Assembly (NCBI GenBank): GCA_022361395.1
Contig: JAKSAX010000606.1
Span: 1 to 35,586 of the forward strand
Length of the DNA: 35,586 nucleotides
Origin: Desulfobacterales bacterium
GTDB taxonomy: Bacteria > Desulfobacterota > Desulfobacteria > Desulfobacterales > Desulfobacteraceae
Reading direction: 5' to 3'
Position numbers and translations under genes: made by a program. Shown here one piece after another: positions 6,394 through 15,399 of this stretch. The number at the start of each line of letters is the position of its first letter. Within the stretch, counting starts at the first letter, position 1. The notes under the pieces were generated by a model, which saw only the letters and a program-made list of their open reading frames with translations, searched no databases and was not told the origin of the DNA.

Positions 6394-7919
6394 TCTTCCC
6401 GGTCAAGGGCCTTGTACTGTACAGCTTCCAGAATGTGTACCCGCTCCACCTGCACCTCGCCTTCAAGGTCTGCAATGGTCCTTGCAACCTTTAATATACT
6501 GGTATAGGCCCTGGCCGACAATTTAAGGGTTTCCATGGCCTGCCTGAGCGTATTCCCGGCATCACTATCCAGTGCGCAGTGCATCCTGACCATATCCGGT
6601 CCCATATCAGCATTGGCAAAGCAGGTATTTTTCCCGAACCTGGCCTGTTGAATTTTCCGGGCCGAGGCAACCCTTGCCCGGATCTGTCCGGAGCTTTCCT
6701 CTTTTATATCAGAGGAGAGATCTTCATACTTGACCTGGGGGACCTCCACCTGGATATCCATCCGGTCCATGAGGGGGCCGGAAATTTTTGACCTGTACTG
6801 CCGGATCCTGGCCAGGGTACAGCTGCACTCCCTTGCAGGATTGTTCAGGTTGCCGCAGGGGCAGGGATTCATTGCCCCCACAAGCATGAACCGGCAGGGA
6901 TAGGTGGCTTTGCTGTCTGCCCTGGCCAGGGTGATGTTCCCGTCCTCAAGGGGCTGACGCAGTACTTCCAGCACATTACGCTTGAATTCGGGCAGCTCAT
7001 CCAGGAACAACACCCCGTGATGGGCCAGGCTGATCTCACCGGGCATGGGCCTGGGGCCGCCGCCCACAAGGCCTGCATCGGAAATGGAATGGTGGGGAGA
7101 CCTGAAAGGGCGTTTTCCCAAAACATGGCCCGGCTCAAAGGTCTTGCCCACGATGGAGTACAGCCGGGCGATCTCCATGGATTCCTCAAAGGCCGGCCGG
7201 GGCAGGATTCCAGGGAATCTTCTGGCCATCATGCTTTTTCCGCTGCCAGGGGGGCCGCTCATCAGGATATGATGCGATCCTGCCGCTGCGATTTCAAGCG
7301 CCCTTTTCACGTGGGCCTGTCCCCGGACCTGGGAAAAATCCGGATCTCCGGGATTAATCAGCTCCTTTTTTAAGGATTCCGGATCAACCATGGTCGGCGG
7401 GATCTCTCTATTTCCTGAAAAGAACTCCACCACCTGGGAAAGATGTGACACACCAAGTACATCAATACCCCGGACCAGGGCGGCTTCATTCCCGTTTTCC
7501 TTAGGAAGGATTATCCCTTTTAAACCGGCATCCTTTGCGGCAATCGCAAAGGGAAGCGCAGCCTTGACAGGTTTGAGCCGCCCGTCAAGGGAAAGCTCTC
7601 CTGCAATCAGCCAGTGCGAGGCTGCCTCGCCAGGGAAAAGCCCTGATGCGCAAAGAATACCCAGTGCCACGGGAAGATCCAGCCCTGTTCCCTCTTTTTT
7701 AATATCTGCCGGTGCCAGGTTCACTACCACCCGGTCCATGGGAAAGGTATATCCGGCATTCTGAATGGCAGACCGCACCCGCTCTTTGCTTTCACGCACC
7801 GCTGCCTCCGGAAGCCCCACGATATTGAACACAGGCAGGCCAAAGGAGATATCCACCTCCACGTCCAGAACAATGGCGTCAATCCCCCGGACCGCACATG
7901 AGTACATTTTTGAGATCAT
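6384..7919 (-). CDS. comM: YifB/ComM-family Mg-chelatase-like AAA+ ATPase
   Basis: A 511-residue member of the YifB/ComM family. ComM is a hexameric branch-migration helicase that helps integrate incoming DNA during natural transformation. The N-terminal ChlI-like domain (residues 1-170) opens with YSCAVRGIDAIVLDVEVDIS. Then come Walker A GPPGSGKS at about 220, SISDAGLVGGG, Walker B VLFLDELPEF, and the C-terminal Mg-chelatase domain with four Cys (PCPCGNLNNPARECSC). AGGTGG lies directly upstream of the ATG. Length is normal. The last codons (DGI, stop) lie inside the inverted repeat element, so the C-terminus may have been changed by its insertion. It is transcribed away from lpxC. Confidence 0.9.
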   Translation of the reverse strand: MISKMYSCAVRGIDAIVLDVEVDISFGLPVFNIVGLPEAAVRESKERVRSAIQNAGYTFPMDRVVVNLAPADIKKEGTGLDLPVALGILCASGLFPGEAASHWLIAGELSLDGRLKPVKAALPFAIAAKDAGLKGIILPKENGNEAALVRGIDVLGVSHLSQVVEFFSGNREIPPTMVDPESLKKELINPGDPDFSQVRGQAHVKRALEIAAAGSHHILMSGPPGSGKSMMARRFPGILPRPAFEESMEIARLYSIVGKTFEPGHVLGKRPFRSPHHSISDAGLVGGGPRPMPGEISLAHHGVLFLDELPEFKRNVLEVLRQPLEDGNITLARADSKATYPCRFMLVGAMNPCPCGNLNNPARECSCTLARIRQYRSKISGPLMDRMDIQVEVPQVKYEDLSSDIKEESSGQIRARVASARKIQQARFGKNTCFANADMGPDMVRMHCALDSDAGNTLRQAMETLKLSARAYTSILKVARTIADLEGEVQVERVHILEAVQYKALDREDGI

Positions 7920-8003
7920 GTTCCACCTATGGATTTAGAAGATAAGGGACCTGTTTTTTTCTACCAGAAAACCGCGGTGAACCAAAGATTTTTCTCATTT
8001 GTT

Positions 8004-8032
8004 TTGCTTTGTATATAAAAATCAGATATATA
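8004..8032 (+). promoter_or_regulatory. Candidate promoter of the lpxC cluster
   Basis: TTGCTT (8004-8009), 17-base spacer, TATATA (8027-8032), with a start expected near 8040 and a leader of about 40 bases. The -35 match is only three of six. It lies in the 159-base divergent gap between comM and lpxC. Confidence 0.35.
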
Positions 8033-8078
8033 TAGCTCACTTTTTTTGATTACGCCTTTGTGAAACAATATTGCATAT

Positions 8079-8948
8079 ATGACTAAATCCTATAACCAAC
8101 GCACCATAGCAAGGAATGTGGCCCTCTCCGGAACAGGGGTTCATTCCGGTAAAAGAACCAACCTCACCATCCGTCCGGCACGGGAAAACCACGGTATTAA
8201 ATTCAGGCGGGTGGACCTGCCCGGCACCCAGGATATTGCCGCCCTGTTTAAAATGGTGGTGGATACCAGCCTTGCAACCGTCCTTGGCACCAACGGGGCC
8301 ATTGTTTCCACCATTGAACATCTTATGGCCAGTTTTGCAGGGCTTGGCATTGACAATGCCCTGGTGGAAGTGGATGACTATGAGATGCCCATCATGGACG
8401 GCTCCGCAGTGGAGTTTGCAAGCGCCCTTACAGCCGCCGGGGTTAAGGAGCAAACCCTGCCCAAACATTTTATTATTGTAAAAAAGCCCATAGAAGTCAC
8501 AGACGGGGATAAATTTGTCCGGGTTCTGCCTGAACCCTGTTTTAAAATCTCCTGTTCAATTGATTTTGACCACCCCCTGATCGGTGTTCAGAAACTGACC
8601 TATGACCGGGCTGAAAACGATTTCCAGCAGGAAATAAGCCGCGCAAGAACCTTTGGATTTACAAAAGACCTTGAACTTTTGAAAAAATTTAGCCTGGGAA
8701 AAGGCGGAAGCCTTGACAACGCCATTGTTATTGATAATGATAAAATCCTGAATGAAGGGGGGCTGAGGTATCCGGATGAGTTTGTACGGCACAAAATCCT
8801 GGACAGCCTGGGTGATTTCTCCCTTCTGGGCATGCCCATCCAGGGTCATATCATTACCCATAAATCCGGGCACACCCTGAACCATTTGTTTATAAAGAAG
8901 TTTCTTGATGAAAAGGATGCCTGGGAGACCGGACCGGCAAAAATCTAA
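8079..8948 (+). CDS. lpxC: UDP-3-O-acyl-N-acetylglucosamine deacetylase LpxC
   Basis: Zinc deacetylase for the committed step of lipid A synthesis; shows that the organism is Gram-negative and makes lipopolysaccharide. The protein is 289 residues, close to the family's roughly 300. Zinc ligands are visible: H81 in TIEHLMA, H238 and D242 in HKILDSLGD; the catalytic His is H265 in GHTLNHLF. The N-terminal SGTGVHSG motif and EMPIMDGSA are intact. The ATG has no clear Shine-Dalgarno sequence. It is the first of seven closely spaced plus-strand genes. Confidence 0.95.
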   Translation: MTKSYNQRTIARNVALSGTGVHSGKRTNLTIRPARENHGIKFRRVDLPGTQDIAALFKMVVDTSLATVLGTNGAIVSTIEHLMASFAGLGIDNALVEVDDYEMPIMDGSAVEFASALTAAGVKEQTLPKHFIIVKKPIEVTDGDKFVRVLPEPCFKISCSIDFDHPLIGVQKLTYDRAENDFQQEISRARTFGFTKDLELLKKFSLGKGGSLDNAIVIDNDKILNEGGLRYPDEFVRHKILDSLGDFSLLGMPIQGHIITHKSGHTLNHLFIKKFLDEKDAWETGPAKI

Positions 8949-8963
8949 GCTGAACCGAGAATA

Positions 8964-9548
8964 ATGAAACAAAAGGGTGCTTTTAAAACATACTATACCA
9001 TTCTCATACTCATCATCTGTTTTAATCTGCTGGTGCCGACCCATATTTTTGCAGATATCAATGCGGTATTGACCAATATCAAGCTGGCCAATACCCGGGA
9101 TGACCTGCTTACCTATTTTGAGGTAAAAAACGCCTTTAAGGACAAGACGGTTCAGGCGGTGCAGAACGGCATCCCGACCACTTTTTCCTTTTATGTATCC
9201 CTTTATAAGACCACCAGCAATCTCTTTGACAAAAAGATTGCCGATATCCAGATCAAATCCACGGTAAAGTACAACTCCTTAACCAAGGAATATACGGTCT
9301 CCAGGCCCTGGAAAGACGACAAGCCCGCTGTGACCAAATCTTTTGAGAAGGCCCAGGCCTGGATGACGGAGGTGGACAATCTGAAGGTTATCCCCCTGGA
9401 CCAGCTGATCAAAGGGGACAAATACCAGATACGTATCAAAGCGGAACTGGAAAAAGTGACCCTGCCCCTCTCCCTCCACTACATCTTCTTTTTTGTCTCT
9501 TTTTGGGATTTTGAAACAGACTGGTATGTGATTAATTTTACCTATTAA
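8964..9548 (+). CDS. DUF4390 exported protein
   Basis: A 194-residue protein with an uncleaved or cleaved signal segment (TILILIICFNLLVPTHIFA, about residues 12-30) and a beta-rich exported domain. The middle has FEVKNAF and YNSLTKEYTVSRPW; the tail is FFFVSFWDFETDWYVINFTY, with the DWYVINF-type ending typical of DUF4390 proteins. These are regularly found just upstream of an NtrY-like kinase in proteobacteria, as here (gap 39 bases). Function is unknown; a periplasmic partner or ligand-sensing accessory of the kinase is plausible from the fixed gene order. It starts 15 bases after lpxC. Confidence 0.8.
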   Translation: MKQKGAFKTYYTILILIICFNLLVPTHIFADINAVLTNIKLANTRDDLLTYFEVKNAFKDKTVQAVQNGIPTTFSFYVSLYKTTSNLFDKKIADIQIKSTVKYNSLTKEYTVSRPWKDDKPAVTKSFEKAQAWMTEVDNLKVIPLDQLIKGDKYQIRIKAELEKVTLPLSLHYIFFFVSFWDFETDWYVINFTY

Positions 9549-9587
9549 ACGGTTAACCGTCTTAAAAGACAGCCTTAGTTTCACACC

Positions 9588-11795
9588 ATGACAGAAGACA
9601 TTCAACAGACCGAAAAATCCAAGCGGAAAAAGGAAGGCATATTTATCCTGGTCATCCTTCTGCTTGTGGCGGGACTGACGGTGGTTGAAACCCGGATTAC
9701 CCCCTTTGGTACGGATTTCCCGCTCTCATCCACGGTATTGATGTTTATTCTGATCAATATCAACCTGCTGCTGCTCCTGACACTTCTCCTCCTGGTATTC
9801 CGCAACCTGGCCAAGCTGTACTATGAAAAAAAGAAGAATATCCTGGGCTCCAAGATCAAGACCCGCCTGACCATTGCCTTTATTATCCTGGCCCTGCTGC
9901 CCACCACAGTGCTGTTCTTTTTTTCCATCCAGTTTATCTCAACCTCCATTGCCTTCTGGTTTAATGCACCTGTTGAAAAAACCCTGGATTCCTCCCTGGC
10001 CGTGGGTCAGAAACTCTATGACTATATTGAAGAAAAAAATGCCTTTTTTGCCAAAAGAGGGGCATTCCAGATTGATTCCCGTGCATTGCTGAAAACTGAA
10101 AACCAGGAGAAACTCACCCGGTACACCCAGGTGATCCAAAGGGCGTTCAACCGCCATGCCGTGGAAATCTACACCCCGGACGCCAAGCGGGTCAGCCTTT
10201 CCCTGGCAAATGAACTGGAACCGCTGTACTTCGGTCTTTTAACCACAACCGACCTGACGAGAATCACCGGGGGCAAGACCAGCCATACCGTTTACCAGAC
10301 CATTGAGGCAGGAGAGTTTTTAAGAACCGTCTCCACAATCCCCTTTGGCAGCCCCCCGTCAAAGGCAAGGGGATTCATCGTCATCACCACCCTGGTCTCT
10401 CCCGAGCTTTCCGAAAACCTGAAATCCATTCTCAAGGGAGTGGAAGAGTACCAGCAGCTGAAACTGACCAAAAAACCGGCCCAGATCTCCTATTACATTG
10501 CCCTGACCATTGTAGCCCTGCTGGTGATCTTCTGTGCCATCTGGTTCGGGTTCCAGATTGCAAAATCCATTACCATTCCCATCATGAAATTTGCCGAGGG
10601 AACCCAGCGCATCACGGACGGGGATCTTAATTACCAGATTGACTTCCAGACAGATGATGAGATCGGCACCCTGATAAAGAGTTTCAACTCAATGACCAAA
10701 CAGCTGGCAGCCGGGCGGGAACAGATCGCCCTTTCCGGGGAAATGCTCAAACAGCAGAACACGGAGCTGGAAAAGAGCCGCCAATACATTGAAATTGTTC
10801 TGAAAAACATCTCGGCCGGGGTGGTGTCCATTGACAATACCGGCAGAATTACAACCATAAACAAAGCCGCGGAATCCATGCTGGCCGTTAACGGCGCGGA
10901 TATTCTGGATAAAAGCTTCAGAAAGATCCTGACAAGCGACTACCTTCAGATGGCTGAAAAAATTTATGACCAGGCCGCCCAGGGCGCCCAGCATATAGAA
11001 GTGCCCATATCCGCATCTGTTTCAGGCAGTCCCAAACACTTTTCACTCCATTACTCCACCCTTAAGGATGATGCAAACCGGAATTTAGGCGCGGTCCTGG
11101 TATTTGACGATGTCACCGAGCTGGAAAAGGCCCAGCGTATGGTGGCCTGGCGGGAGGTGGCCAGGAGAATCGCCCATGAGGTGAAGAATCCCCTTACCCC
11201 GATCAAACTCTCTGCCCAGCGGCTCAAACGGAAATACGGGAAAGAGATCAACGATGATATTTTCACCGGCTGCGCAGACACCATTGTTGAACACGTGGAC
11301 CTGATCCGGAACCTGGTGAACCAGTTCTCCACCTTTGCCAAATTCCCGGATACCAATTTTTCATCGGGCCGGATCGACAATATCATCCTTGAGACCATTG
11401 CCCTGTACAGGGAAGGACTGGAACAGGTGGATATCCGGACCAATTTCAGTGACAGTATTCCCACACTGAAACTGGATCACCAGCACATGAAACAGGCATT
11501 TATCAACCTTGTGGACAATGCTGTCTATGCCATGAATAAAAACGGCACCATTGTGATCGACCTCTCCTATGATGCCATCCTGAAAATTGTACGTATTGAA
11601 ATTGCCGATACCGGCAGGGGAATATCAGACAAGGAAAAAACAAAATTATTTGAACCCTATTTTTCAACTAAAAAATCAGGTATGGGATTGGGACTTGCCA
11701 TTGTAAACTCCATTATATCAAACCACAAAGGCGTCATCCGGGTGCAGGACAACCAGCCCCGGGGGGCCAAGTTTATTATTGAACTGCCTGCATGA
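9588..11795 (+). CDS. NtrY-like membrane sensor histidine kinase
   Basis: A 735-residue kinase. Transmembrane helices lie at about 18-36, 45-72, 95-118 and 303-325, with a periplasmic stretch of about 180 residues between the last two. A HAMP domain follows (IPIMKFAEGTQRITDGDL), then a PAS domain (about 395-500), the HisKA H-box ARRIAHEVKNPL with H530, and the GHKL domain: NLVDNAVYAM, DTGRGI, and GMGLGLAIV. All catalytic boxes are intact. The next gene is its likely partner regulator. NtrY kinases respond to nitrogen, redox or envelope signals in different bacteria; the presence of lpxC and DUF4390 upstream suggests an envelope-related input here, as inference. Confidence 0.9.
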   Translation: MTEDIQQTEKSKRKKEGIFILVILLLVAGLTVVETRITPFGTDFPLSSTVLMFILININLLLLLTLLLLVFRNLAKLYYEKKKNILGSKIKTRLTIAFIILALLPTTVLFFFSIQFISTSIAFWFNAPVEKTLDSSLAVGQKLYDYIEEKNAFFAKRGAFQIDSRALLKTENQEKLTRYTQVIQRAFNRHAVEIYTPDAKRVSLSLANELEPLYFGLLTTTDLTRITGGKTSHTVYQTIEAGEFLRTVSTIPFGSPPSKARGFIVITTLVSPELSENLKSILKGVEEYQQLKLTKKPAQISYYIALTIVALLVIFCAIWFGFQIAKSITIPIMKFAEGTQRITDGDLNYQIDFQTDDEIGTLIKSFNSMTKQLAAGREQIALSGEMLKQQNTELEKSRQYIEIVLKNISAGVVSIDNTGRITTINKAAESMLAVNGADILDKSFRKILTSDYLQMAEKIYDQAAQGAQHIEVPISASVSGSPKHFSLHYSTLKDDANRNLGAVLVFDDVTELEKAQRMVAWREVARRIAHEVKNPLTPIKLSAQRLKRKYGKEINDDIFTGCADTIVEHVDLIRNLVNQFSTFAKFPDTNFSSGRIDNIILETIALYREGLEQVDIRTNFSDSIPTLKLDHQHMKQAFINLVDNAVYAMNKNGTIVIDLSYDAILKIVRIEIADTGRGISDKEKTKLFEPYFSTKKSGMGLGLAIVNSIISNHKGVIRVQDNQPRGAKFIIELPA

Positions 11796-11845
11796 TCCGC
11801 CTTATAGTTTAGTACCAGCCCACCACTTATGAAAGGATATTGCTT

Positions 11846-13192
11846 ATGTACCCGTCTGTATTAATCGTTGATGACGAAGCCACAATCATTGACTCCCTGA
11901 AAGGGATTCTTTCCGATGACGGGTTTGAAGTCATCCATGCCTATAACGGATACGAGGCCTTGAAAAAAATTGAAACCCACTCTCCTGACATTGTGCTGCT
12001 GGATATCTGGATGCCGGGGATGGACGGCATTGACACCCTCAAGGAGATCAAAAAGACCAGCCCCAGCCTGCCCGTGGTCATGATCACGGGCCACGGTTCC
12101 ATTGAGTCTGCCGTGGATTCCACCAAATCCGGGGCCTTTGACTTCCTTGAAAAGCCCTTGTCCATTGATAAGGTCATGGTGACCATCAACAATGCCCTGA
12201 ACTTTCGAAAACTGGAAGAAGAGAATATCTACCTGAGAAAAAAGGCCATTGAGAAGAACTCCATTACCGGTGCCAGCCCGGCGGTTCAAAAGCTTTACGG
12301 AGAGGTGATGGCGGCAGCCCCCTCAGATGCCTCCATCCTGATTTCCGGTGAAAACGGCACAGGCAAGGAGATGGTGGCAAGGACCATTCACCAGTTCAGC
12401 TCCCGGCCTGAAGGCCCGTTTATTATTATCAACTGCGCCGCCATCCCTGAAGAACACCTGGAATCCGAACTCTTCGGCCATGAAAAAGGCGCCTTTGACC
12501 AGGCCACATCAAAGAACAAGGGCAAATTTGAACTGGCATCCGGCGGTACCCTGTTTCTGGATGAGATCGGGGATATGAATATCAAGACCCAGGCAAAAAT
12601 GCTCAGGGCGCTGGAGTCAAAAACCTTCCAGCGTATCGGCAGTTCAAGAACCCTTGAGATGGATGTACGGCTGATCACCTCTTCCAATAAAGACCTGGAA
12701 GAGGAGATCCAAGAGGGCAACTTCCGTGAAGACCTGTTCTTCCGCCTCAACGTTATCCCCATCCACGTTCCTCCCCTCAGGGAACGGAAGGCTGATATCC
12801 CCATGCTGGTGGACACCTTTATGGATAAGCTGTCCAAACAGTCCTCGGATCCCAAAAAATCACTGTCCAAAGAGGCCCTTGACCTGCTGGGCCATTACCA
12901 TTGGCAGGGCAATGTCAGGGAGCTGAAGAACCTGGTGGAAAGGCTCTGCATCATGGTTAAAGGGGAGATAATTGAAAAAGAGGACATCCCCCAGCCCTAT
13001 AACCCGGATTTTTCAAAAGAGACGCGGTCTGAGCGGCGATGGCTGTTCTCCCTGGATAACCTGGAAGAGGCAAGGATCGCATTTGAGCAGGAATTTCTCC
13101 GCCTCAGGGTGGAACAGGCTGGCGGGGATCTGAAGGCTGTGGCCAAAAAAATCGGAACCACGGTAAATTACATCAAAAAAAGAATATCCTGA
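11846..13192 (+). CDS. NtrX/NtrC-family response regulator with degenerate GAFTGA loop
   Basis: A 448-residue protein with receiver, AAA+ and HTH domains. Phospho-acceptor is D53 in LLDIWMPGMDG, with VDDE near the start, T in MITGHG and K in FLEKP. The AAA+ core has Walker A GENGTGKE (168-175) and LFLDEIGDM. The loop that normally reads GAFTGA is GAFDQA (215-220), losing the Thr and second Gly that contact sigma-54. A short Fis-type HTH (DLKAVAKKIGTTVNYIKKRIS) ends the protein. I chose the ATG at 11846, with AAGGA eight bases ahead, over a TTG at 11840. It is probably phosphorylated by the kinase just upstream. Confidence 0.9.
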   Translation: MYPSVLIVDDEATIIDSLKGILSDDGFEVIHAYNGYEALKKIETHSPDIVLLDIWMPGMDGIDTLKEIKKTSPSLPVVMITGHGSIESAVDSTKSGAFDFLEKPLSIDKVMVTINNALNFRKLEEENIYLRKKAIEKNSITGASPAVQKLYGEVMAAAPSDASILISGENGTGKEMVARTIHQFSSRPEGPFIIINCAAIPEEHLESELFGHEKGAFDQATSKNKGKFELASGGTLFLDEIGDMNIKTQAKMLRALESKTFQRIGSSRTLEMDVRLITSSNKDLEEEIQEGNFREDLFFRLNVIPIHVPPLRERKADIPMLVDTFMDKLSKQSSDPKKSLSKEALDLLGHYHWQGNVRELKNLVERLCIMVKGEIIEKEDIPQPYNPDFSKETRSERRWLFSLDNLEEARIAFEQEFLRLRVEQAGGDLKAVAKKIGTTVNYIKKRIS

Positions 13193-13197
13193 TATCC

Positions 13198-13746
13198 ATG
13201 AGAATCATCAGCGGAGAATGCAGGGGCAGAAAACTGGTTCAGATCCAGGGCCGGGATATCCGGCCCACTTCGGACAGGGTGAGAGAGGCCCTGTTTAACA
13301 TCATCGGCCCGGCCATCAGGGGCTGGCGGGTACTGGACCTCTTTGCAGGCACAGGCGCCTTCGGCCTGGAGGCATTAAGCCGGGGTGCCGATGCTGCCGT
13401 GTTTGTTGAACTGGCACAGAGTTCCTGCACCGTTATTAATAAAAATATAGACCTGTGCCGGATGAAAGAGCGCACGACCCTGGTCCGCCATGACCTGGTC
13501 ACCCGCCCGCTGCCCCGGTCCCTTGGCAGCTTTGACCTGGTCTTCATGGACCCGCCCTATGAAAAGGGGCATGCGGAAACCGTGCTGGCTAAAGAGGGGT
13601 TTATTGATCTTTTAAACCCCGGTGCCATCGTCATCGTGGAGCAGTCTTTCAAGGAATCCCTTGCCAATCCCCTGAACAGGCTTGACATTTACCGTCAAAA
13701 AAAATACTCAAAGACATTTGTTTCCTTTTTGCGTGAATCTGCCTAA
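13198..13746 (+). CDS. rsmD: 16S rRNA (guanine966-N2)-methyltransferase RsmD
   Basis: SAM-dependent methylation of G966 in 16S rRNA. The 182-residue protein has the RsmD start MRIISGECRGRKL, RPTSDRVREALFNII, the SAM-binding VLDLFAGTGAFGLEALSRG, and the N-methylation motif DPPY at 118-121. Length is usual. It starts 5 bases after the regulator's stop and is followed closely by coaD, the common rsmD-coaD pair of many bacteria. Confidence 0.94.
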   Translation: MRIISGECRGRKLVQIQGRDIRPTSDRVREALFNIIGPAIRGWRVLDLFAGTGAFGLEALSRGADAAVFVELAQSSCTVINKNIDLCRMKERTTLVRHDLVTRPLPRSLGSFDLVFMDPPYEKGHAETVLAKEGFIDLLNPGAIVIVEQSFKESLANPLNRLDIYRQKKYSKTFVSFLRESA

Positions 13747-13762
13747 TGGATAAAGGATGAGT

Positions 13763-14266
13763 ATGACTGAGACTAAAGAGAGAATCGCGATCTACCCCGG
13801 CTCCTTTGACCCCCTGACAAACGGCCACCTTGATGTACTCAAACGGGCTCAGGACATCTTTGACCGCGTTATTCTGGCTGTACTGCATAATCCGGCAAAA
13901 AAGTCCCTGTTTTCCCCTGAAGAACGGGTAAACATGATAAAAGACAGCATTAACGGTGATCCGCGGATTGAAGTGGACACCTTTGACGGGCTCCTGGTGG
14001 AATATGCCCGGATCAAAAAGGCCGTTGCCGTTATCAGGGGCATGCGGGCCATTTCAGATTTTGAAAGTGAGTTCCAGATGGCCCTGATGAACCGGAAACT
14101 GAATAAGGATGTTCAGTCTGTATTTCTCATGACCGGCCTGAGGTGGATATTTACCTCCTCTTCCATTATCAAGGAGGCGGCCCAGTTCGGGGGTGACATA
14201 TCAGATATGGTGCCCGAACCCGTGAAAATCAAACTCATGGAAAAATTCCCCAAGCTCGACTGCTGA
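13763..14266 (+). CDS. coaD: Phosphopantetheine adenylyltransferase CoaD
   Basis: Fourth step of coenzyme A synthesis: 4'-phosphopantetheine plus ATP to dephospho-CoA. Signatures are YPGSFDPLTNGHLD (with the nucleotidyl-transferase TxGH-type motif), VIRGMRAISDFESEFQMA, and SSSIIKEAAQFGGD. There are two possible ATG codons, 13757 and 13763. AAAGG lies six bases before the second and touches the first, so I use 13763 (167 residues). It follows rsmD by 16 bases. Confidence 0.94.
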   Translation: MTETKERIAIYPGSFDPLTNGHLDVLKRAQDIFDRVILAVLHNPAKKSLFSPEERVNMIKDSINGDPRIEVDTFDGLLVEYARIKKAVAVIRGMRAISDFESEFQMALMNRKLNKDVQSVFLMTGLRWIFTSSSIIKEAAQFGGDISDMVPEPVKIKLMEKFPKLDC

Positions 14267-14276
14267 GGAGGCTTTT

Positions 14277-15173
14277 ATGGCTATGGACCTGTGGCAGCTT
14301 CATATCTTTGTATCTGTGGTTGAAAAGAAGAGTTTTTCAAAGGCATCAGAGACCATTAATCTGTCCCAGCCCACGGTTTCCACCCATATCAAAGAGCTGG
14401 AAGAGCATTTCCAGTGCCGACTTCTGGACCGCCTGGGCAAAGTTACCGAGCCCACCCGGGCAGGTCTTATTCTCTATGATTATGCCAGGCGCCTGCTGGC
14501 GCTCAGGGATGAAACCCAGAGCGCCATGCTGGATTTTCTAGGTCACACCAAGGGCAGCCTGGTTATGGGCGGAAGTACCATTCCTGCCGGTTATATCTTC
14601 CCGAGGCTCATGGGGGCGTTTAAAAAAGCCTACCCGGATGTTTCCATTTCACTGTCCGCAGGGGATACCAGCCAGATTACCGAGGCAGTGAAAGACGGCA
14701 GCCTGGAGCTGGGTGTGGTAGGGGCGCGCATTGATGATCCGGCCATTGGCCAGGAAAAACTGGTCAGGGATGAAATGAAACTGATTGTGCCGCAAAACCA
14801 CGAATGGGCGGGCCTCTCTTCCGTTTCCTGTGACAAATTATTCGACCAGCCCTTTATTGCAAGGGAAAAGGGGTCAGGCACCTGGCAGTCTATTCTGAAG
14901 AGCATGGACGAGGCAGGGTTCAACTCCCAGGACCTTGTCCCCAATGTAACCATGGGCAACTCCATTTCAGTTATCCAGGGAATTCTCAACGGGGCGGGCA
15001 TATCCATTCTCTCCACCATGGCTGTGGCAGAGGAACTTCGCACCAAAAGACTGTTTGCCCTGCCTGTGGAAGGACTGGACCTTACCCGGTACTTTTACCT
15101 GACCCTGTCAAAGAAGCGGAGCCAGTCTCCCATCTGCCGGAAATTCATCGATTTTGCAAAAAACAATATCTGA
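14277..15173 (+). CDS. LysR-type regulator, selenium-metabolism-associated type
   Basis: A 298-residue LysR regulator: winged HTH in the first 65 residues (SFSKASETINLSQPTVSTHIKELEEHF, which places the recognition helix around SQPTVSTHI), then a periplasmic-binding-like effector domain starting GSLVMGGSTIPAGYIFPRL. The MDLWQLHIFVSVVE opening and GGSTIPAGYI stretch match what I recall for the LysR group that accompanies selenium metabolism in Deltaproteobacteria and Clostridia. GAGGAGG lies five bases before the ATG. It ends the housekeeping cluster and lies just before the AT-rich island. The effector and target genes cannot be read here. Confidence 0.83.
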   Translation: MAMDLWQLHIFVSVVEKKSFSKASETINLSQPTVSTHIKELEEHFQCRLLDRLGKVTEPTRAGLILYDYARRLLALRDETQSAMLDFLGHTKGSLVMGGSTIPAGYIFPRLMGAFKKAYPDVSISLSAGDTSQITEAVKDGSLELGVVGARIDDPAIGQEKLVRDEMKLIVPQNHEWAGLSSVSCDKLFDQPFIAREKGSGTWQSILKSMDEAGFNSQDLVPNVTMGNSISVIQGILNGAGISILSTMAVAEELRTKRLFALPVEGLDLTRYFYLTLSKKRSQSPICRKFIDFAKNNI

Positions 15174-15311
15174 AGTCTGCAGCTATATATTTGGCGTAGA
15201 AAACTCCAAACTAACTTAAATCTCTATGATAAAAGAAGTAGTGAATGGCAACACTTTGCATTTCCAACTATTTCTTTTTAAGAACCATAAATTAGAGCAA
15301 AGCAACTCTTG

Positions 15312-15383
15312 ATAGCTATATATTTTGTTGACGCTAACTTCAATCAAAGGTAAAAACTAATCATATTTGGAATGCATAGCTAT
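15312..15383 (+). promoter_or_regulatory. Promoter and repeated ATAGCTAT palindromes upstream of the methyltransferase cassette
   Basis: ATAGCTAT occurs at 15312-15319 and 15376-15383, and a related AGCTATATATTT occurs at 15181-15192 and 15314-15325. Between the two palindromes lies TTGACG (15328-15333), 17 bases, TAAAAA (15351-15356), a plausible promoter. The second palindrome would lie in the leader just before the TTG start at 15400. This arrangement suggests autoregulation of the cassette, but no controller gene is apparent. Confidence 0.35.
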
Positions 15384-15399
15384 AAGGTAAAGTTTAATT

